Part shown: in pieces, positions 30,201-42,416 of the stretch
Position numbering within the stretch: position 1 is the first letter of the stretch
Layout of the letters: each line of letters starts with the position of its first letter
NCBI GenBank assembly: GCA_030770425.1
Contig: JASJFT010000157.1
Coordinates: 1-64,000 of the forward strand
Length of the DNA stretch: 64,000 nucleotides
From: Darksidea phi
Taxonomy: Eukaryota > Ascomycota > Dothideomycetes > Pleosporales > Lentitheciaceae
Reading direction: 5' to 3'
The notes under the pieces: model-generated
Databases searched by the model: none
Told to the model about the DNA's origin: nothing
The model's input: only the letters and a program-made list of their open reading frames with translations
Program-made: the position numbers and the translations under genes

Positions 30201-32189
30201 GCTAATTAACTTCGGATGCTTTGGTTGTTGGCGTGGGTAAAGGTCAACAGTCAGGAGTGTAAAGAGGCGGAGTCTGGGTTGAAGTTAGCACTCACGCTGC
30301 GTAGAAGTGACGTTGACGCAAAGCGAGTAAGCACAAGGGCAAGAAGGTGCGCACACGGGGTAATAAACCCGCAGGACTCGGGGAGGGACTGGGGGCGAAC
30401 ATACCATACTCATCGTAATATCTTGGTAGCAACGCGGGCATCTTGGCTATTGGAGCAGGGAGGAGGGACTAGAAGGGTGCTAATGCGTAGGTCTTGGATG
30501 CGCAAGAGGTGGGGAGGGAGGAAACAAAGACTGTGTCGGGGAAGCGTGGGCTGGGGCCATGACGAGATGATATGCGAACGTGGCAGGGTTTGCAACTCTA
30601 GCTCAGCCACAACCAAGGACGCGAGTCTCGGCGCCGGATCTGACGGGACACCCTGATCAGTGATTTGGAGCCGAGGGCGTAGTGTGCTGCGGCCAGAGGT
30701 TACGACGACACGCCGCGGGATATCACCGCCGCATACCCGCCCACAGCCGGCTGATGAGGACACTGGGAAGGCCACGCGCGGTCCATCGACACGTGACATC
30801 ATATAACGCAATATCCAAACGCTGTGGACCGCTGAGATACGGTACTCGCAGTCGGACCGCTCGCGCTCTGTATCTGCAATGGAAGAAAGCATGAGACAGC
30901 GCGAACGCAGGGAGCTCGAATGCAGAGCGCACCGAGACGGCCGTCCGCCACTGAGCATCAACAACCCCTCCCGTCTCACCACCATCAGCCTTACGCAAGC
31001 CCCCCCGCGCCCTCCCCAGCCACAGAACCCGCCATCCAAAGCATTCCAACAGGAACACCATCCTGCCCGCGTAAACCTGCACACAGACGCACCAACATCG
31101 GCTCGCCATTCACCCCATCGTCGACAGGGATGGCCGGATTGCGCACGCCTCCCCCCGCCAATCACACCCCCGCAACGCGGCCAGATTCCCTGGATCCCGC
31201 TAATGCAGGATGAGTTGTCAACGGACTCAATTGTAGAGGGCACACGGTGCGCGCTCAGCAGAAATAATAGTCTGGCAGCGCGCCGCGATTTTGGACTCTT
31301 GCCGCTCTCTCCCTTTTCTGCTGCTCTGCGCATTGTCCAAATCGCTTTTCTGCGTGGTGAAATCGGGCTCGCGCGCCGTTGTGTGGCCCCCTTTGCGACG
31401 AGAGCAAAGCTGCGACACGGGATGACTCTCCACACCACAGCTCAAGCTTCCCCAAAGGACGAGGTCAGCTGCGAGCGTACCATTCTCCCGCCCGGCGACT
31501 AGAGACCTGACGGCGCGGCCCTCCCACCGTAACTTTATTGCGAAAGCAAACGACTTGCTCCAACTCTCACGTACAGCGCCCCGCCCATGACCACCCGTGA
31601 CCCAGCGAGCTTCACCAAGTCCACATGCGCGTCGCGAGTCTCACGGGATAGAAAGGCACGGCGATGCTGCAACAGCGGCATTGGGACTTGTCTGCAGGAG
31701 CGCGGCCGGCAGACGCCTGCCGTCGCGCTACCGACATTCCAGAACATGCCATATTTTACTACTCAACCCAGTATAACAACACCGCTCAGGAAATACCGCA
31801 GGACCGTAGTCCACGATGACCCGGGACTGCGGAAGCCTTCGACAGCCTTCCCGTGCAGTTACCCAAAACATCGAACATGCCAAAAGAACCTAGGAGAGAG
31901 CTGGTATCGATGACGGCCCGCCAGAATAGAAGATGAAACAAGGAAACGTGCCAACCGGGAACGAGGTGGCCATCGCTAGCCTGCAGATCAAACTGCCCGT
32001 CTTTCTTTCCGTCACGTCGTAAGAATCATTAAGTATGTCGTATAACGCTGACGGCCGTATCCATGAGAACGTAGGCACATAAGGAAGCGTGAAGGCCGCC
32101 AAAAACCGTATCGGTCGAATCCGTCAAGGAGCACGTGGTTGCCGCAGCTCGCAGGTCACGTTCCTCCCCGCGCCAGCCTCCAGGAACAA
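30201..32189. other. 2-kb intergenic region, no gene supported
   Basis: GC-rich with several long open frames on both strands (for example leftward 31438-30410). They show Arg/Ser/Pro bias typical of unselected frames and no domain. Part is presumably the 5' region of the RCR-family gene. Confidence 0.45.
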
Positions 32190-33279
32190 CTACGTGCTCG
32201 CGCGAGCGATCAGCCACTGCAGGACAGCGTCGAGGTTGGTCTCCTCCTTCGCGCTGATGCCGTAGCAGCTCACCTCTCGGCGCGACACTGCCCTTAGGTT
32301 CAGAGCTTCGATAAGCTCATCCACCGACAATTTGTTGGGGAGATCAGACTTGTTGCCCAAGACGAGCAGGGGAATGCCTTCGAGCGCTGGCTTCTCAAGC
32401 AGGAGGTTCAGCTCTTCGCGCGCAACAGGGAGAGCTTCCCTGTCTGCAGAGTCGACAATGAACCTGCAGCGATGAGCGAGAGCCCGCTCAAACAAAGCCG
32501 AACTTACACCATAGCATTCACGCCACGACAGTACCTCTCCCACATGGAACGGAACCTGGGCTGGCCTCCAAGATCCCAACTGCAATGCCGAGGGTGGTCA
32601 GCCGATACAGTCTTCAACAGGGTAGAGATTATCCTGCAGCCCACAACGCTGGTTCGTACGGGCTTGGCGCTGCAAGAGTCGGACGTGACCAAGGTAGATA
32701 TCAGAACGACTTACCACTTCAGGGTTACATGGCCCTTTTGGACGCGCTTCATATTGAAGCCCACGGTCGGGATGGAGCTATGGCCAAGTATCAGCGCATG
32801 GACCACCATGACGATGCTCATGGTTGCGCGAAGCAACGGATGTGGACATGGTGGAAACAGTGTCGCCGCCGGCTTGCGCCGCCCGAGGGGAAGTTGACGT
32901 ACTCGACAGTGAACTCTCCGCCCTGGACGCAGTCAGTCATCTTGGCCTCGTCGCAAGAGCACCGCCCTAGCACGCGAATTGTCCAGAACGGGAGGGGACT
33001 CACCGCCAGAACGCGCAACAGCGACGTCTTGCCTGCGTTCTGCAGTCCGATCATGGTGATGTCCATCTCGGTCGCCCTGCACGGTGCGAGCCATCAGCAA
33101 TCAGTCTGCGTCTCGTCGGGCCCGTTTTGCTTTTTTCGCGGGCAAGAAATTTGATGGGGTCAGGGCACATGGCGCTTCCAGGCGGCGAGCACTGCAGCGA
33201 GATGGAACCTGACGAGAGGGGAAACGCACCAGAACAGACGCAGCAGCCAGTCGTAGATGCGACGGAAGATGCTCGCCAT
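32190..33279 (-). CDS. ARL8-type small GTPase (6 exons)
   Basis: Exons 33279-33230, 33076-33004, 32922-32903, 32777-32715, 32579-32508 and 32463-32190 sum to 552 nt, or 183 residues, close to the 186 of animal ARL8. The N-terminal amphipathic helix ([19 protein letters not shown]) replaces the usual Arf myristoyl glycine, as in ARL8. G motifs: [11 protein letters not shown] (P-loop), [10 protein letters not shown] (switch I), [19 protein letters not shown] (switch II), GNKSDL and ISAKEE. ARL8 positions lysosomes/vacuoles and endosomes on microtubule motors. All five introns are GT-AG (44-153 bp) and the third exon is only 20 nt. Divergent from RPA135. Confidence 0.93.
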
Positions 33280-33853
33280 GGCTGCTGCTGTAGTGAGGAT
33301 GGAGTCGGCTGCGGATGGTGGTTGTCGGCCGGGGGGAAGCAGGACTGGTGCTGGTGCTGGTGCCGGTGCTGGATGATGAGGGCTGGTGGCCTTGATGAGA
33401 GCCTGGGAATCCTTGCGGGTGGGGCTATTTCGCGGGCAGTATTTGGCGATCACGCCTCGGCCAGGGCAGGACAGACAATACAGAACAGCAGCAGTAGAGA
33501 ATGAATCGCAGTGCTTCGGCAACGCACATTGACCAGAGTGCAGTCGCGCAGTGAAGAAGTAAAGAAGCAAAGACGAGAGCTGTGCCGCCCTAGGACGGAA
33601 ACGAGGAAAGCAGCTTGTGCACCCGTAGCTGGGCCTCCAGAGCCGCTGGCCAAGCAGCGTGTGACTCGGGAGCATGGGCCCCCTCCGATATCATAAGCGA
33701 GTGAATGTTATCGCAACTTTTTTTTCCAGGACACCGCATGCCCCGTCCACGCCTCGCCATGACACTGCAGCCGCGCCGGAGCTGCAGCCATCCTCTCTGC
33801 TGAACCCGCCGTCTGCACCGCCGTCCCCGGGGAATCCACACCTCCCCCGAGCC
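33280..33853. promoter_or_regulatory. Divergent ARL8/RPA135 promoter region
   Basis: 574 bases between the two ATGs. It contains a GGTGCT-type triplet-pair repeat near 33345-33370 and a T run near 33718. The RPA135 frame is open back to 33674, so part could be coding if an upstream start is used. No defined operator seen. Confidence 0.4.
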
Positions 33854-36800
33854 ATGGCGCCCGCCGCGACCGACACGCAGTGGTCCACCGCCTTCGACAC
33901 GGCCCGCCGACAACATCTCTTCAGGAACCCGCCGACAGACAAGACGGCCTACCCCACGCTCGCCGAAACCGTCGACCCCCACATACACTCGTTCAATGCC
34001 CTCTTTGCGCGCGGCGGCCAGATCGAGGAGTCGATCAAGGAGATTGGCACCAAGATCTTCCTCGACGGCGATGCCCTCGCGCCGCCAGACGAGGTGGGCG
34101 TGCGCAACAGACTGCACGTGCGCATCCAGGACGTATTCCTCGACAAGTCGGTGCTGCCGCTCACCAACAAGGTCACCCTCAAGGACCGCAAGGTCCTGCC
34201 CGCCGAGTGCAGAGAGCGCCATGTCACCTACCGCGGCAAGCTCAGCGCGCGCATCCAATGGAAGGTCAACAACGGCGATTGGCAGGAGCTGGTGCGCGAT
34301 CTGGGCTACGTGCCTCTCATGCTGAGGGTGAGATCTGCCCGCGCTGTCGGGCCCGCGACCGATGCTAACTGCCCTCGTGACAGTCCAACCGGTGCCACCT
34401 CGAGAAAATGAGCCCCTACCAGCTCGTGCAGGCGAAGGAGGAGAGCGAGGAACTCGGCGGCTACTTCATCGTCAACGGCATCGAGAAGATCATCCGCATG
34501 CTGCTGGTCGCGCGCCGCAACTACCCCATGGCCATCAAGCGGCCCGCCTTCACGAACCGGGGGCCGGGCTACACGCCGCTCGGCATCCTCATTCGCAGCG
34601 TGCGCCCGGACCAGACGTCACAGACCAACGCGCTGCACTACCTGAGCGACGGTAACGTGAACCTCCGCTTTTCTTGGAGAAAGGCCGAATATCTGATTCC
34701 TGTCATGATGGTCCTGAAGGCGCTAGTGGAGACGAATGACCGGGAGATCTACGAGGGCATCGTGGGTGCCGCAGGCTCTGAGGGGCTCGCCGAGAAACAG
34801 TTTGTGACCGATCGTGTGGAACAGCTGCTCCGCACATACAAGGTCTATGGATTACATTCGAGGGCCATGACCAGGGCTTACCTTGGCCAGAAATTCAAGG
34901 TGGTACTACAGCTCCCAGAAGACACCCTCGATGAAGCAGCAGGCACCGAGTTTCTACGGAAGATTATCTTGCCCCACCTAGGTGCCTACAAGGTCACGGA
35001 GCACCAGGATTCCGACAAATTCCGCATGCTGCTCTTCATGATCCGCAAACTGTACTGCCTAGTCGAGGGCGATTGCGCCGTGGACAACCCCGACGCCGTT
35101 CAGCACCTGGATGTCTTGCTTGGCGGGCAGCTGTACGGCATGATCATAAAGGAAAAATTGGACGAGTGGCTGAACTCGATACGGCTGCCGCTGCAGGACT
35201 GGGGGCGGAAAAACGGTTGGATGCCCTTCACGTCCCAGGACTTTCAGAGAGACTTCACGGCCAAAATTCTTAGACGGGCGGCAGGTGAAGACGTGGGCAA
35301 GGCGATGGAGTACTTCCTTTCCACCGGTAATCTCATTAGCCCCACCGGGCTCGATCTGCAGCAGACGGCAGGCTTCTGTGTGGTTGCAGAGAAGCTCAAC
35401 TTCTACCGGTTCATCAGCCACTTCCGGATGGTGCATCGAGGCGCCTTTTTCGCTCAACTAAAGACGACTACCGTACGAAAACTACTACCGGAGAGTTGGG
35501 GCTTCCTGTGTCCCGTCCACACCCCTGATGGCGCTCCATGTGGGTTACTCAACCATCTCTCACACAAGTGCAAGATAGCGACGCAGAATGTCGATGTCTC
35601 GGCGATTCCTAAGCTCGTCGCTCGAATGGGCGTATCGAGTAAGGCACCCGCATCCCTAAAGGCCGGTGTGGTCGTACAGCTGGACGGCCGCGTTTTAGGC
35701 TTTTGCTCGCCAGCGCAAGCCAAAGTCATAGGAGATTCCCTCCGATATTGGAAGGTTGAAGGTACCCATGGTGTGCCTCTTGAGCTTGAGATAGGTTATA
35801 TTCCCAATTCTGAGGGCGGCCAATACCCGGGCGTATATATGTTTTCGCAATCAGCGCGGATGTACAGGCCGGTCAAGTACCTGCCCCTCGGAAAGCTAGA
35901 CTACGTTGGACCTTTCGAGCAACCGTTTATGTCAATAGCATGCACAGACCCCGAGATCGTGTCTGGTGATTCAACGCATGTCGAATTCGACCCCACCGCA
36001 ATCTTCTCTATCGTCGCCAACCTCACGCCATTCTCCGACTTCAACCAATCACCACGCAACATGTACCAGGTTGGTGAGAGAACTCCTTGTGCAAGGATAG
36101 ATAAGCTAAAAATGAAGCAGACGCAGATGGGGAAACAGACCATGGGGACGCCCGCAACCGCCATGCGATACCGAACAGACAATAAGAGCTACCGCTTACA
36201 GACTGGCCAAACGCCTGTTGTGCGACCACCCCTCCACAACGAGTATGGCTTGGACAATTTCCCCAATGGCACCAATGCTGTTGTGGCTGTCATCTCGTAC
36301 ACAGGGTATGACATGGACGATGCCATGATCTTAAACAAGTCCGCTCACGAGAGGGGGTTCGGTCACGGCACCATTTACAAGACTAAAGTCTGCAACCTTG
36401 AAGAGGGTGTAAGGAAAAACAGGTCTAATAGGACGGTCGCTAGACTCTTTGGGTTCGCTCCCGAAGGCCTTGTGAAGGCGCAGTGGAGGGCGCACCTCGA
36501 CGATGACGGACTGCCCCTAGTTGGGACAATGCTGCAAAATGGTGATATCATGGCTGCATGGCATACTGTCACGTACGATGAATCGAGAGGCGAGTTGATC
36601 AACTTGGATGGTCAGACGAACTTCTTCAAATACAAGGAAGATGAGATCGCCTTCGTAGAAGAGGTACGGGTGATCGGGGCAGACTCGGCCGCCGAACCTT
36701 GCCAGAAGATCAGCGTCAAGCTTCGAGTCCCTCGTTCGCCTGTCATCGGTGACAAGTTTTCCTCCCGCCACGGGCAGAAAGGTGTCTGCTCGCAGAAATG

Positions 36801-37587
36801 GCCAGCTATCGACATGCCGTTTTCGGAATCTGGTATCCAGCCCGATATCATCATTAACCCTCACGCTTTTCCGTCTCGAATGACGATTGGCATGTTTGTG
36901 GAGTCGCTTGCCGGAAAAGCGGGGGCACTTCATGGCATAGCACAAGATTCTACTCCCTTTCGCTTCGATGAAAACAATACAGCTGTCGACTTTTTTGGTC
37001 ACCAGCTTATGAAGGCGGGCTACAATTACTACGGCAATGAGCCCATGTACAGTGGCATCACTGGTGAGGAACTAGCGGCCGATATCTACATCGGTGTCGT
37101 CTACTACCAGCGTTTACGTCATATGGTCAACGATAAGTATCAGGTCCGAACCACTGGCCCCGTTAACTCCCTCACCGGTCAGCCTATCAAAGGCCGTAAG
37201 AAGGGTGGTGGTATACGTGTCGGAGAGATGGAGCGCGACGCTCTCCTCGCGCACGGTACTGCCTTTCTCCTCCAAGACCGTCTCATGAACTGCTCCGACT
37301 ACACCAAGACGACTGTGTGCCGCGGCTGTGGGTCTTTCCTATCGACTACACCGACGATCAACGAGTATGCTCGTAAGAAAAAGGCTTCGGTGCAAGTACG
37401 GTGTAGGAGGTGTGCGACGCTGGCGGACAGCTCAGCGACGAAGAGTGAGGTCTGGACCGATGGGCAGGGCATTAGGTATCAAGGTGGTGATGACATCGCA
37501 GTTGTGGCAGTGCCGGGTGTGCTGAAGTATCTTGATGTCGAGTTGTCAGCTATGGGGGTGAGGTTGAAGTTTAAAGTAGGGCCGTGA
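33854..37587 (+). CDS. RPA135: DNA-directed RNA polymerase I second-largest subunit (RPA135)
   Basis: Exons 33854-34327 and 34384-37587 with one 56-bp intron (GTGAGA..GACAG). 1,225 residues, the normal size. It forms half of the Pol I catalytic cleft that transcribes 35S rRNA. Visible family blocks: YVPLMLRSNRCHLEKM over the splice junction; GYFIVNGIEKIIRML; LCPVHTPDGAPCGLLNHL; YTGYDMDDAMILNKSA near residue 800; FSSRHGQKGVCSQKW near 950 (active-site lysines/arginines); and a C-terminal zinc ribbon (CRGCGSFL ... CRRC) near 1137. An in-frame ATG 60 codons upstream (33674) would add a Pro/Ser-rich extension. I prefer 33854 because family-like sequence starts there. Confidence 0.97.
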
Positions 37588-38378
37588 TGACGTGTGTATA
37601 GAGAGCATGGGCTCGGCGTACTACAGGTCTAAAAGTGACATATCAAAATCATGGCGGCGTTGTAGCATAGTTTTGGGGAAAGCATCATCGGTGTTGCTTA
37701 TATCGATCCTCTTAGGCAGTGTTGCTTCATCTAAAGCTCTATGATTGACGTTCTAAGACTGGCTCAAGATAACCGTCTAAGTAAATGCAAGCACGGACTC
37801 ACGTGTAAGACTTTACTTTCCAACTGGAAAAACTTTCCACGTTAACCAGGTACCGGTCGTGGTCGTTTCTCCAAGCCCCTTGAACTCGGCATTGATCCCA
37901 TTCCGACCATCAGCGACACTGTACGTGCTACTCTTGTTTTTATAACCATCTTGGTTCCGCGCCCGACCCCTCCCCCCCCGCGTACATTTTTACAGTATAT
38001 ATTTTATTTATTTATTCAATAAATATCCTATATTCCCTCTTCTTTCGCATAGAAGAATTACCGGTACATATGGCTCTCCACTTCTTGTATCTTTCTCTAT
38101 CGTTTTTTGTCTTGTTCTTCGGGAGTCTTTTTGGGGGAGCGGTAATGTGTCGATTGGGTTTGGGTTTCTATTTATTGCATGTTTTTATTTTGGGGAGGGG
38201 GGGTGTTGGGCGAAACCATTAGGGGATAGTATTAAAATAAAGTGTTAAGTGTTAAGAGCAGGTAGAAGGAAGTCCGTTCACGTTACTGTAGAGCTTCAAT
38301 ATTGATTCATCGATTAAGCGTTTCTCCCTCTTAGTAGTATGGTTTGCAGGTGTATTTGTCGGCTTGTCATCTCTTTAC
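37588..38378. other. Convergent intergenic region, T/A-rich low complexity
   Basis: Lies between the 3' ends of RPA135 and the first permease. C run and T/A-rich low-complexity sequence near 37970-38030, and T/G-rich sequence near 38100-38220. No gene recognised. Confidence 0.5.
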
Positions 38379-40265
38379 TTATAGCGTATACACAAACTCC
38401 GGGTTCTCCTTATCGGTGAGATCCAGCCACTCCTGATTCTCTAACTTTACATAACCGGGCGCCGTGCGAATACTCTCCTTCTTCTTGTTCTGCCGCATGC
38501 AGTAAACATGGATGAAGGCGAGAATCCCGAGACAAACGACCCAACAGACGATAATAGTGATTTCAGCAGATACGTAGCGAGGCGCGTCTTTTGCTTTGAA
38601 GGTCTGCGGACCTATCACGAGCATTAGTAATGTAACGGACCAAAAAAAGCAAGCTCATGCATACCAATTATGTTACCTGCACAGTATCCGACCAGGTACA
38701 TAGCAGCCACTGTGGTCTTTTTGGTGTATCCAGCAACGTTGCTACTAATCAAGCTGAGCAGTGCTACAAAGGGTGTGGCACAGGCTTGGGTGAGATAGTA
38801 GCCTGCAAGCCGACCGCTGTTATTGAAAAGCGGCAAAGCGACGATGAGAACCATGCCCAAGATGGCGATGCAGAGCCCAGTCATGGAGATCAGGATGCGA
38901 TGTCCGTATCTGAATTTATGTGTAAATATCTATACCTCGTACGTGAAATGAGTATACCGTACTTATCACCAGCCCAACCGCAGGCAATGAGTGTAACAAC
39001 TTCGACAGCGCCACCGGGCGTGCCATACAGAAGCGACTCCTCAGGCGTGTACCCAAAACCTACGATGAGCTGAGAAAAGAAGTTTGATATACCACCTGTA
39101 AACTAGTCAGTTCGTCCGTTCGCACTCTAACCTGAGATCTCACCATTCGGAATATCCGCAATCAGCGCATAGAAGAAGAATGCCCAACTCAGTGGATCAA
39201 GCAACGCCTCTTTGAATTGGTAAAGCTTGAAGTGTTTATTACCCACTCCCTGTCCATTTACCCTAATGCGCTCGAGGGCTAGTATGCGATCTTCTTTGCT
39301 GAGCCAGTGGCAGTTTAGTGGGTTGTCTGGTACGGCCCAGACGAAGATGATACCTATGGTCGAGGTGAGCAGACCCGTCACGAGGAAGACAATTTTCCAT
39401 GGTTCAAGAACAGCACCGTGTTTGCGGCTACCGACTGCGATGCCGTAGGCTAGGAGGCCGCCGAAGATCTGAAGACGTAAGTCATACGTTAGCAGGTTGA
39501 AACCCCATAGGGAAGTTGCGTATATGAGCCTTACCTGTGCGAAGCCATTGAAGCTGAACCATATACTCGTTCGTGAGCCTTGCTCCTTTTTGGTGTACCA
39601 TTGTGATGTGAACAACACGAAGCCTGGCGTAACTGCAGCCTCAAAAACGCCTAGGAAGAACCGGATCGCGATGGCGCCAGCATAGTTCTCGACTGCAGCA
39701 AAGCATGACAGCACAACTCCCCACATGATGACGTTGAAGGCCGCTAGTTCTAGTTAAATCCGACCATCTGAAGCGCAGTAGGAGAGTTAACATACAATAC
39801 TTCCCCAACGGCAGCCTCTGCAGCAGCCGACTTGTTGGGTACTCCCAAGCAATATATCCAAAGTAGAACATGCTTCCCAACCATGAGTACTGCGCTCCTG
39901 AGATGCCGATTCCACTGTGAAGCTTGTTATCTGAAGGAGGTAATTTGAGACCCATGACGGAGGCATAGCTGAGTGTTGTCTTGTCCAAGTAATTCAGACC
40001 ATAGACTACGCAGAGGATCTACGACTTAGATCAGTACGCCTCATCGCGTATCTGGGTGGGTGGATCTCACCGGCATCATATGTAAATCAATCTTCCTCAA
40101 CAACCTCTTCCTCGTCTCCTCGCTCAGTTCAAGCTTCTGGCCCGCGTACCCTTCAAACGCCTTCATCGCTGCGTCCGCGTCGTGCGAGTGCTTCAAAATC
40201 TTCTCATCGACACGCTTTATTAACTCTGGCGCCATCTCGTTCTTTACCGTGGCCATATCCGCCAT
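38379..40265 (-). CDS. MFS permease, Dal5/allantoate-type anion:cation symporter (7 exons)
   Basis: Exons 40265-40071, 40018-39796, 39743-39535, 39468-39144, 39095-38963, 38909-38665 and 38611-38379 total 1,563 nt, or 520 residues. All introns are 48-66 bp with GT..AG. Family signatures: RLLRKIDLHMMP before helix 1; NYLDKTTLSYASV; QYSWLGSMFYFGYIAWEYP; FFLGVFEAAVTPGFVLFTSQ; WALIAD-type IADIPNGGISNFFSQLI; SSNVAGYTKKTTV; NIIGPQTF. These are the marks of the Dal5/Tna1 branch, which imports organic anions such as allantoate, ureidosuccinate, nicotinate or pantothenate. The substrate cannot be read from sequence. Twelve hydrophobic segments are plausible. A paralogue lies at 53656-55387. Confidence 0.9.
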
Positions 40266-41033
40266 ACTTGGAGGGAAATGGGCTGTTGATGTAGCACGCG
40301 CCTTCGTAAATCACGGATGAGATGAACAACGTTCAAGGAATCCCCCAGACCCTCATACCTTATGTCTCCAACCCACAGGACATGGCGCACCGGAGATAAA
40401 GGGTCGTCTTAAACAACGGTCCGATAGCGCCATTGTCAGCGATAAGACTTTGCCGTTAATGCTTGACTACAAGAGTCAATATGGAAGTGCCGTGCGGATG
40501 TTCCGCAAACGTTGCAGATCAGCACGGGTAGGGTTGCAGTTGGCGGGGAAAGTGACCAGTTGATACAATGACAGCGGCGCCGCTAGCTGGAAGAGGAAGG
40601 AGCAATGAGGGTGCTGATCCGATATTCGGTGATCAATACGATGCCTTCGGTCGTGTGAGGCACTTCAGTTCAAGGGAAGATATCTGTGCACACTTTGGCT
40701 ATAACGATCTAAACACCTATGCTAAGTTGCATAGGCATATATTGATTACAAATGGCTTGCCCAGCCGTACAAAATGCTATTGAAAACATTCACTCATCGA
40801 AGCAGCACCTTCGCGGGTGCGCAATTAACGCCCATAACCCAACGAGGGTATCATAACTCCCGAGCCTTCCCATGGCTCGCCCGGTACTCCATGCCACATT
40901 GTGAATGGTTATGAACGGACATGTAACGCCTTCCAATGCTTTGATCGTAAATGCAGCAAAACCCCACACCACTTTTACACAGCAGAATCCTTATCGGAAA
41001 TAAAATGTGGAATAAGCGCCGGATTCTAGACCC
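40266..41033. other. Intergenic, nothing recognised
   Basis: Promoter of the first Dal5-like permease and 3' region of the Pac2-type gene. A 71-codon rightward frame at 40568 has no supporting features. Confidence 0.45.
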
Positions 41034-42416
41034 CTAGGTCCGAACGAACATATTTCTGTTGAGCTTGTCGAGAGCACGAGAGTCGGTGGCTGTGCTCATG
41101 CTCGCAAGCCTCTCTGGTGGAAACTCCCGAATTGATGGCTGAGAACTGTTTGGGCTTCGGCTGCCGGAACGGCTGTTGCTCTGGGTCTCCGTCGCGTTGT
41201 CTTGGTTGTTGAGAATAGAGCCAATCTTTGGGATGGTGCGGGCAGGAGATGGGTCGGTGTTTGCTGCAGGACCAGTCGATTCAGGGGGCGCCAGAGCCTC
41301 TTGTGGCCGGGACTCGGATGGCTGCGGGGTGGGCGGCCTGTTGGCCGTTGTAGGTGTCGTGTTATTGATAGCAGGTAGTTGTGGGCCTTGCTCTGGCATC
41401 GATGGGTTTATTGGTGGCGGTACGTGGTGGCCGTTGGGCTGCGGCTGGAGCTGGGGGTGCTCCGGTACTGACACCGCTCGTGGCGGGTGATTCGCAATGT
41501 ACTGTGGATGGTGAGCGGGATGGCCAGGATGGGTGCCGATCATGGCATGGCCAGGTGGATGATGCGGCATGCCAGGGTTGCTCATCTGGGGTCGACCGTC
41601 GAAGACATGGCCCTGTTGCGGTGGGAATCCCGGAGGGGCGTAGATGACACCAGCATAGGGGAAATACTGGTATTGCGGGTGAGGGGGACCATAGTACGGG
41701 TGCGGGTATGGAGGGGCGCCATTTGGTGGAGTTGGTGGATGGTATACAGGCACATATACCGGCTGTTGGTGCGGCCCTGGGCGCTGATATGGTGAGGATG
41801 GCGGCATGTTGGACGGAGTCGAAGCGTACGGTGAGCCAGGCATAGGCCCGCGCGTGACTGCCGGGACGGTCTGGGTCTCGTTTACTGTGGACTCGGGGTA
41901 CATGTTCTTCGGTGGGCGAATATGCCGCAGCGAAGGGTCGGTAGACGGTTGCTGGAGAGGTTGGTTGTTCGAGCGCGAGTAGTAGCTGATCAGGTGCAGG
42001 TGCTGTCCGCTGGATGTGGTAATGCTGAATGACTGCTTCATGAGTCCATCCGGCTTGTATCGATAGCCGTCAGGGCCCTCGCCCTCCGAATCTCCAGTTG
42101 CTGAGCCGTCTGGGGACTTTCCGCTTGCTCGCTTGGGCGCGGGCTGGGTCAGATTGGCGCCTCCCCGCTTGCCCTCCATCTCTCGGTACGTCAGAAAGCT
42201 GCCCGACACGCGACTGGCGCTCCACGACTTGCCATCCGTCCACCGTCGCATGCCTGCTTCTCGCTCATCCCACACAAAGACAGACCCCGACTTGATTTGT
42301 TGGCGTTCTTTCTCCGATAGACGGCGCTGCACACGCGGCAGCAGGCCGATCCGGCAAGCTTCGAATAGCAGGATCGCATCGTTGGGCGTGCGGACATGGC
42401 CGTGGTATGTCTCCAT
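41034..42416 (-). CDS. Gti1/Pac2 (WOPR) transcriptional regulator, Pac2 type
   Basis: 460 residues, single exon. The first 150 residues form a WOPR domain: METYHGHVRTPNDAILLFEA, LPRVQRRLSEKERQQIKSGS, VFVWDEREAGMRRWTDGKSW, SRVSGSFLTYREMEGKR, then YRYKPDGLMKQSFSI and LHLISYYSR. The METY..G..RTP opening and R.Q.RLSEKERQ wording match the Pac2 group and not the Wor1/Ryp1/Sge1 group. WOPR proteins bind DNA and control morphological switching, conidiation, mating or virulence; Pac2 was found as a regulator of sexual development in fission yeast. The remaining 310 residues are disordered, Pro/His/Gln-rich. Targets are unknown. Confidence 0.92.
   Translation of the reverse strand: METYHGHVRTPNDAILLFEACRIGLLPRVQRRLSEKERQQIKSGSVFVWDEREAGMRRWTDGKSWSASRVSGSFLTYREMEGKRGGANLTQPAPKRASGKSPDGSATGDSEGEGPDGYRYKPDGLMKQSFSITTSSGQHLHLISYYSRSNNQPLQQPSTDPSLRHIRPPKNMYPESTVNETQTVPAVTRGPMPGSPYASTPSNMPPSSPYQRPGPHQQPVYVPVYHPPTPPNGAPPYPHPYYGPPHPQYQYFPYAGVIYAPPGFPPQQGHVFDGRPQMSNPGMPHHPPGHAMIGTHPGHPAHHPQYIANHPPRAVSVPEHPQLQPQPNGHHVPPPINPSMPEQGPQLPAINNTTPTTANRPPTPQPSESRPQEALAPPESTGPAANTDPSPARTIPKIGSILNNQDNATETQSNSRSGSRSPNSSQPSIREFPPERLASMSTATDSRALDKLNRNMFVRT

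Noticed and set aside
30410..31438. 342-codon leftward open frame
   Set aside because: Composition is Arg/Ser/Cys-rich with no domain, it overlaps several other open frames in GC-rich DNA, and it has no splice or promoter support.
33590..34258. 222-codon leftward frame antisense to RPA135 exon 1
   Set aside because: Shadow of the highly GC-biased RPA135 coding strand; RPA135 is unambiguous there.
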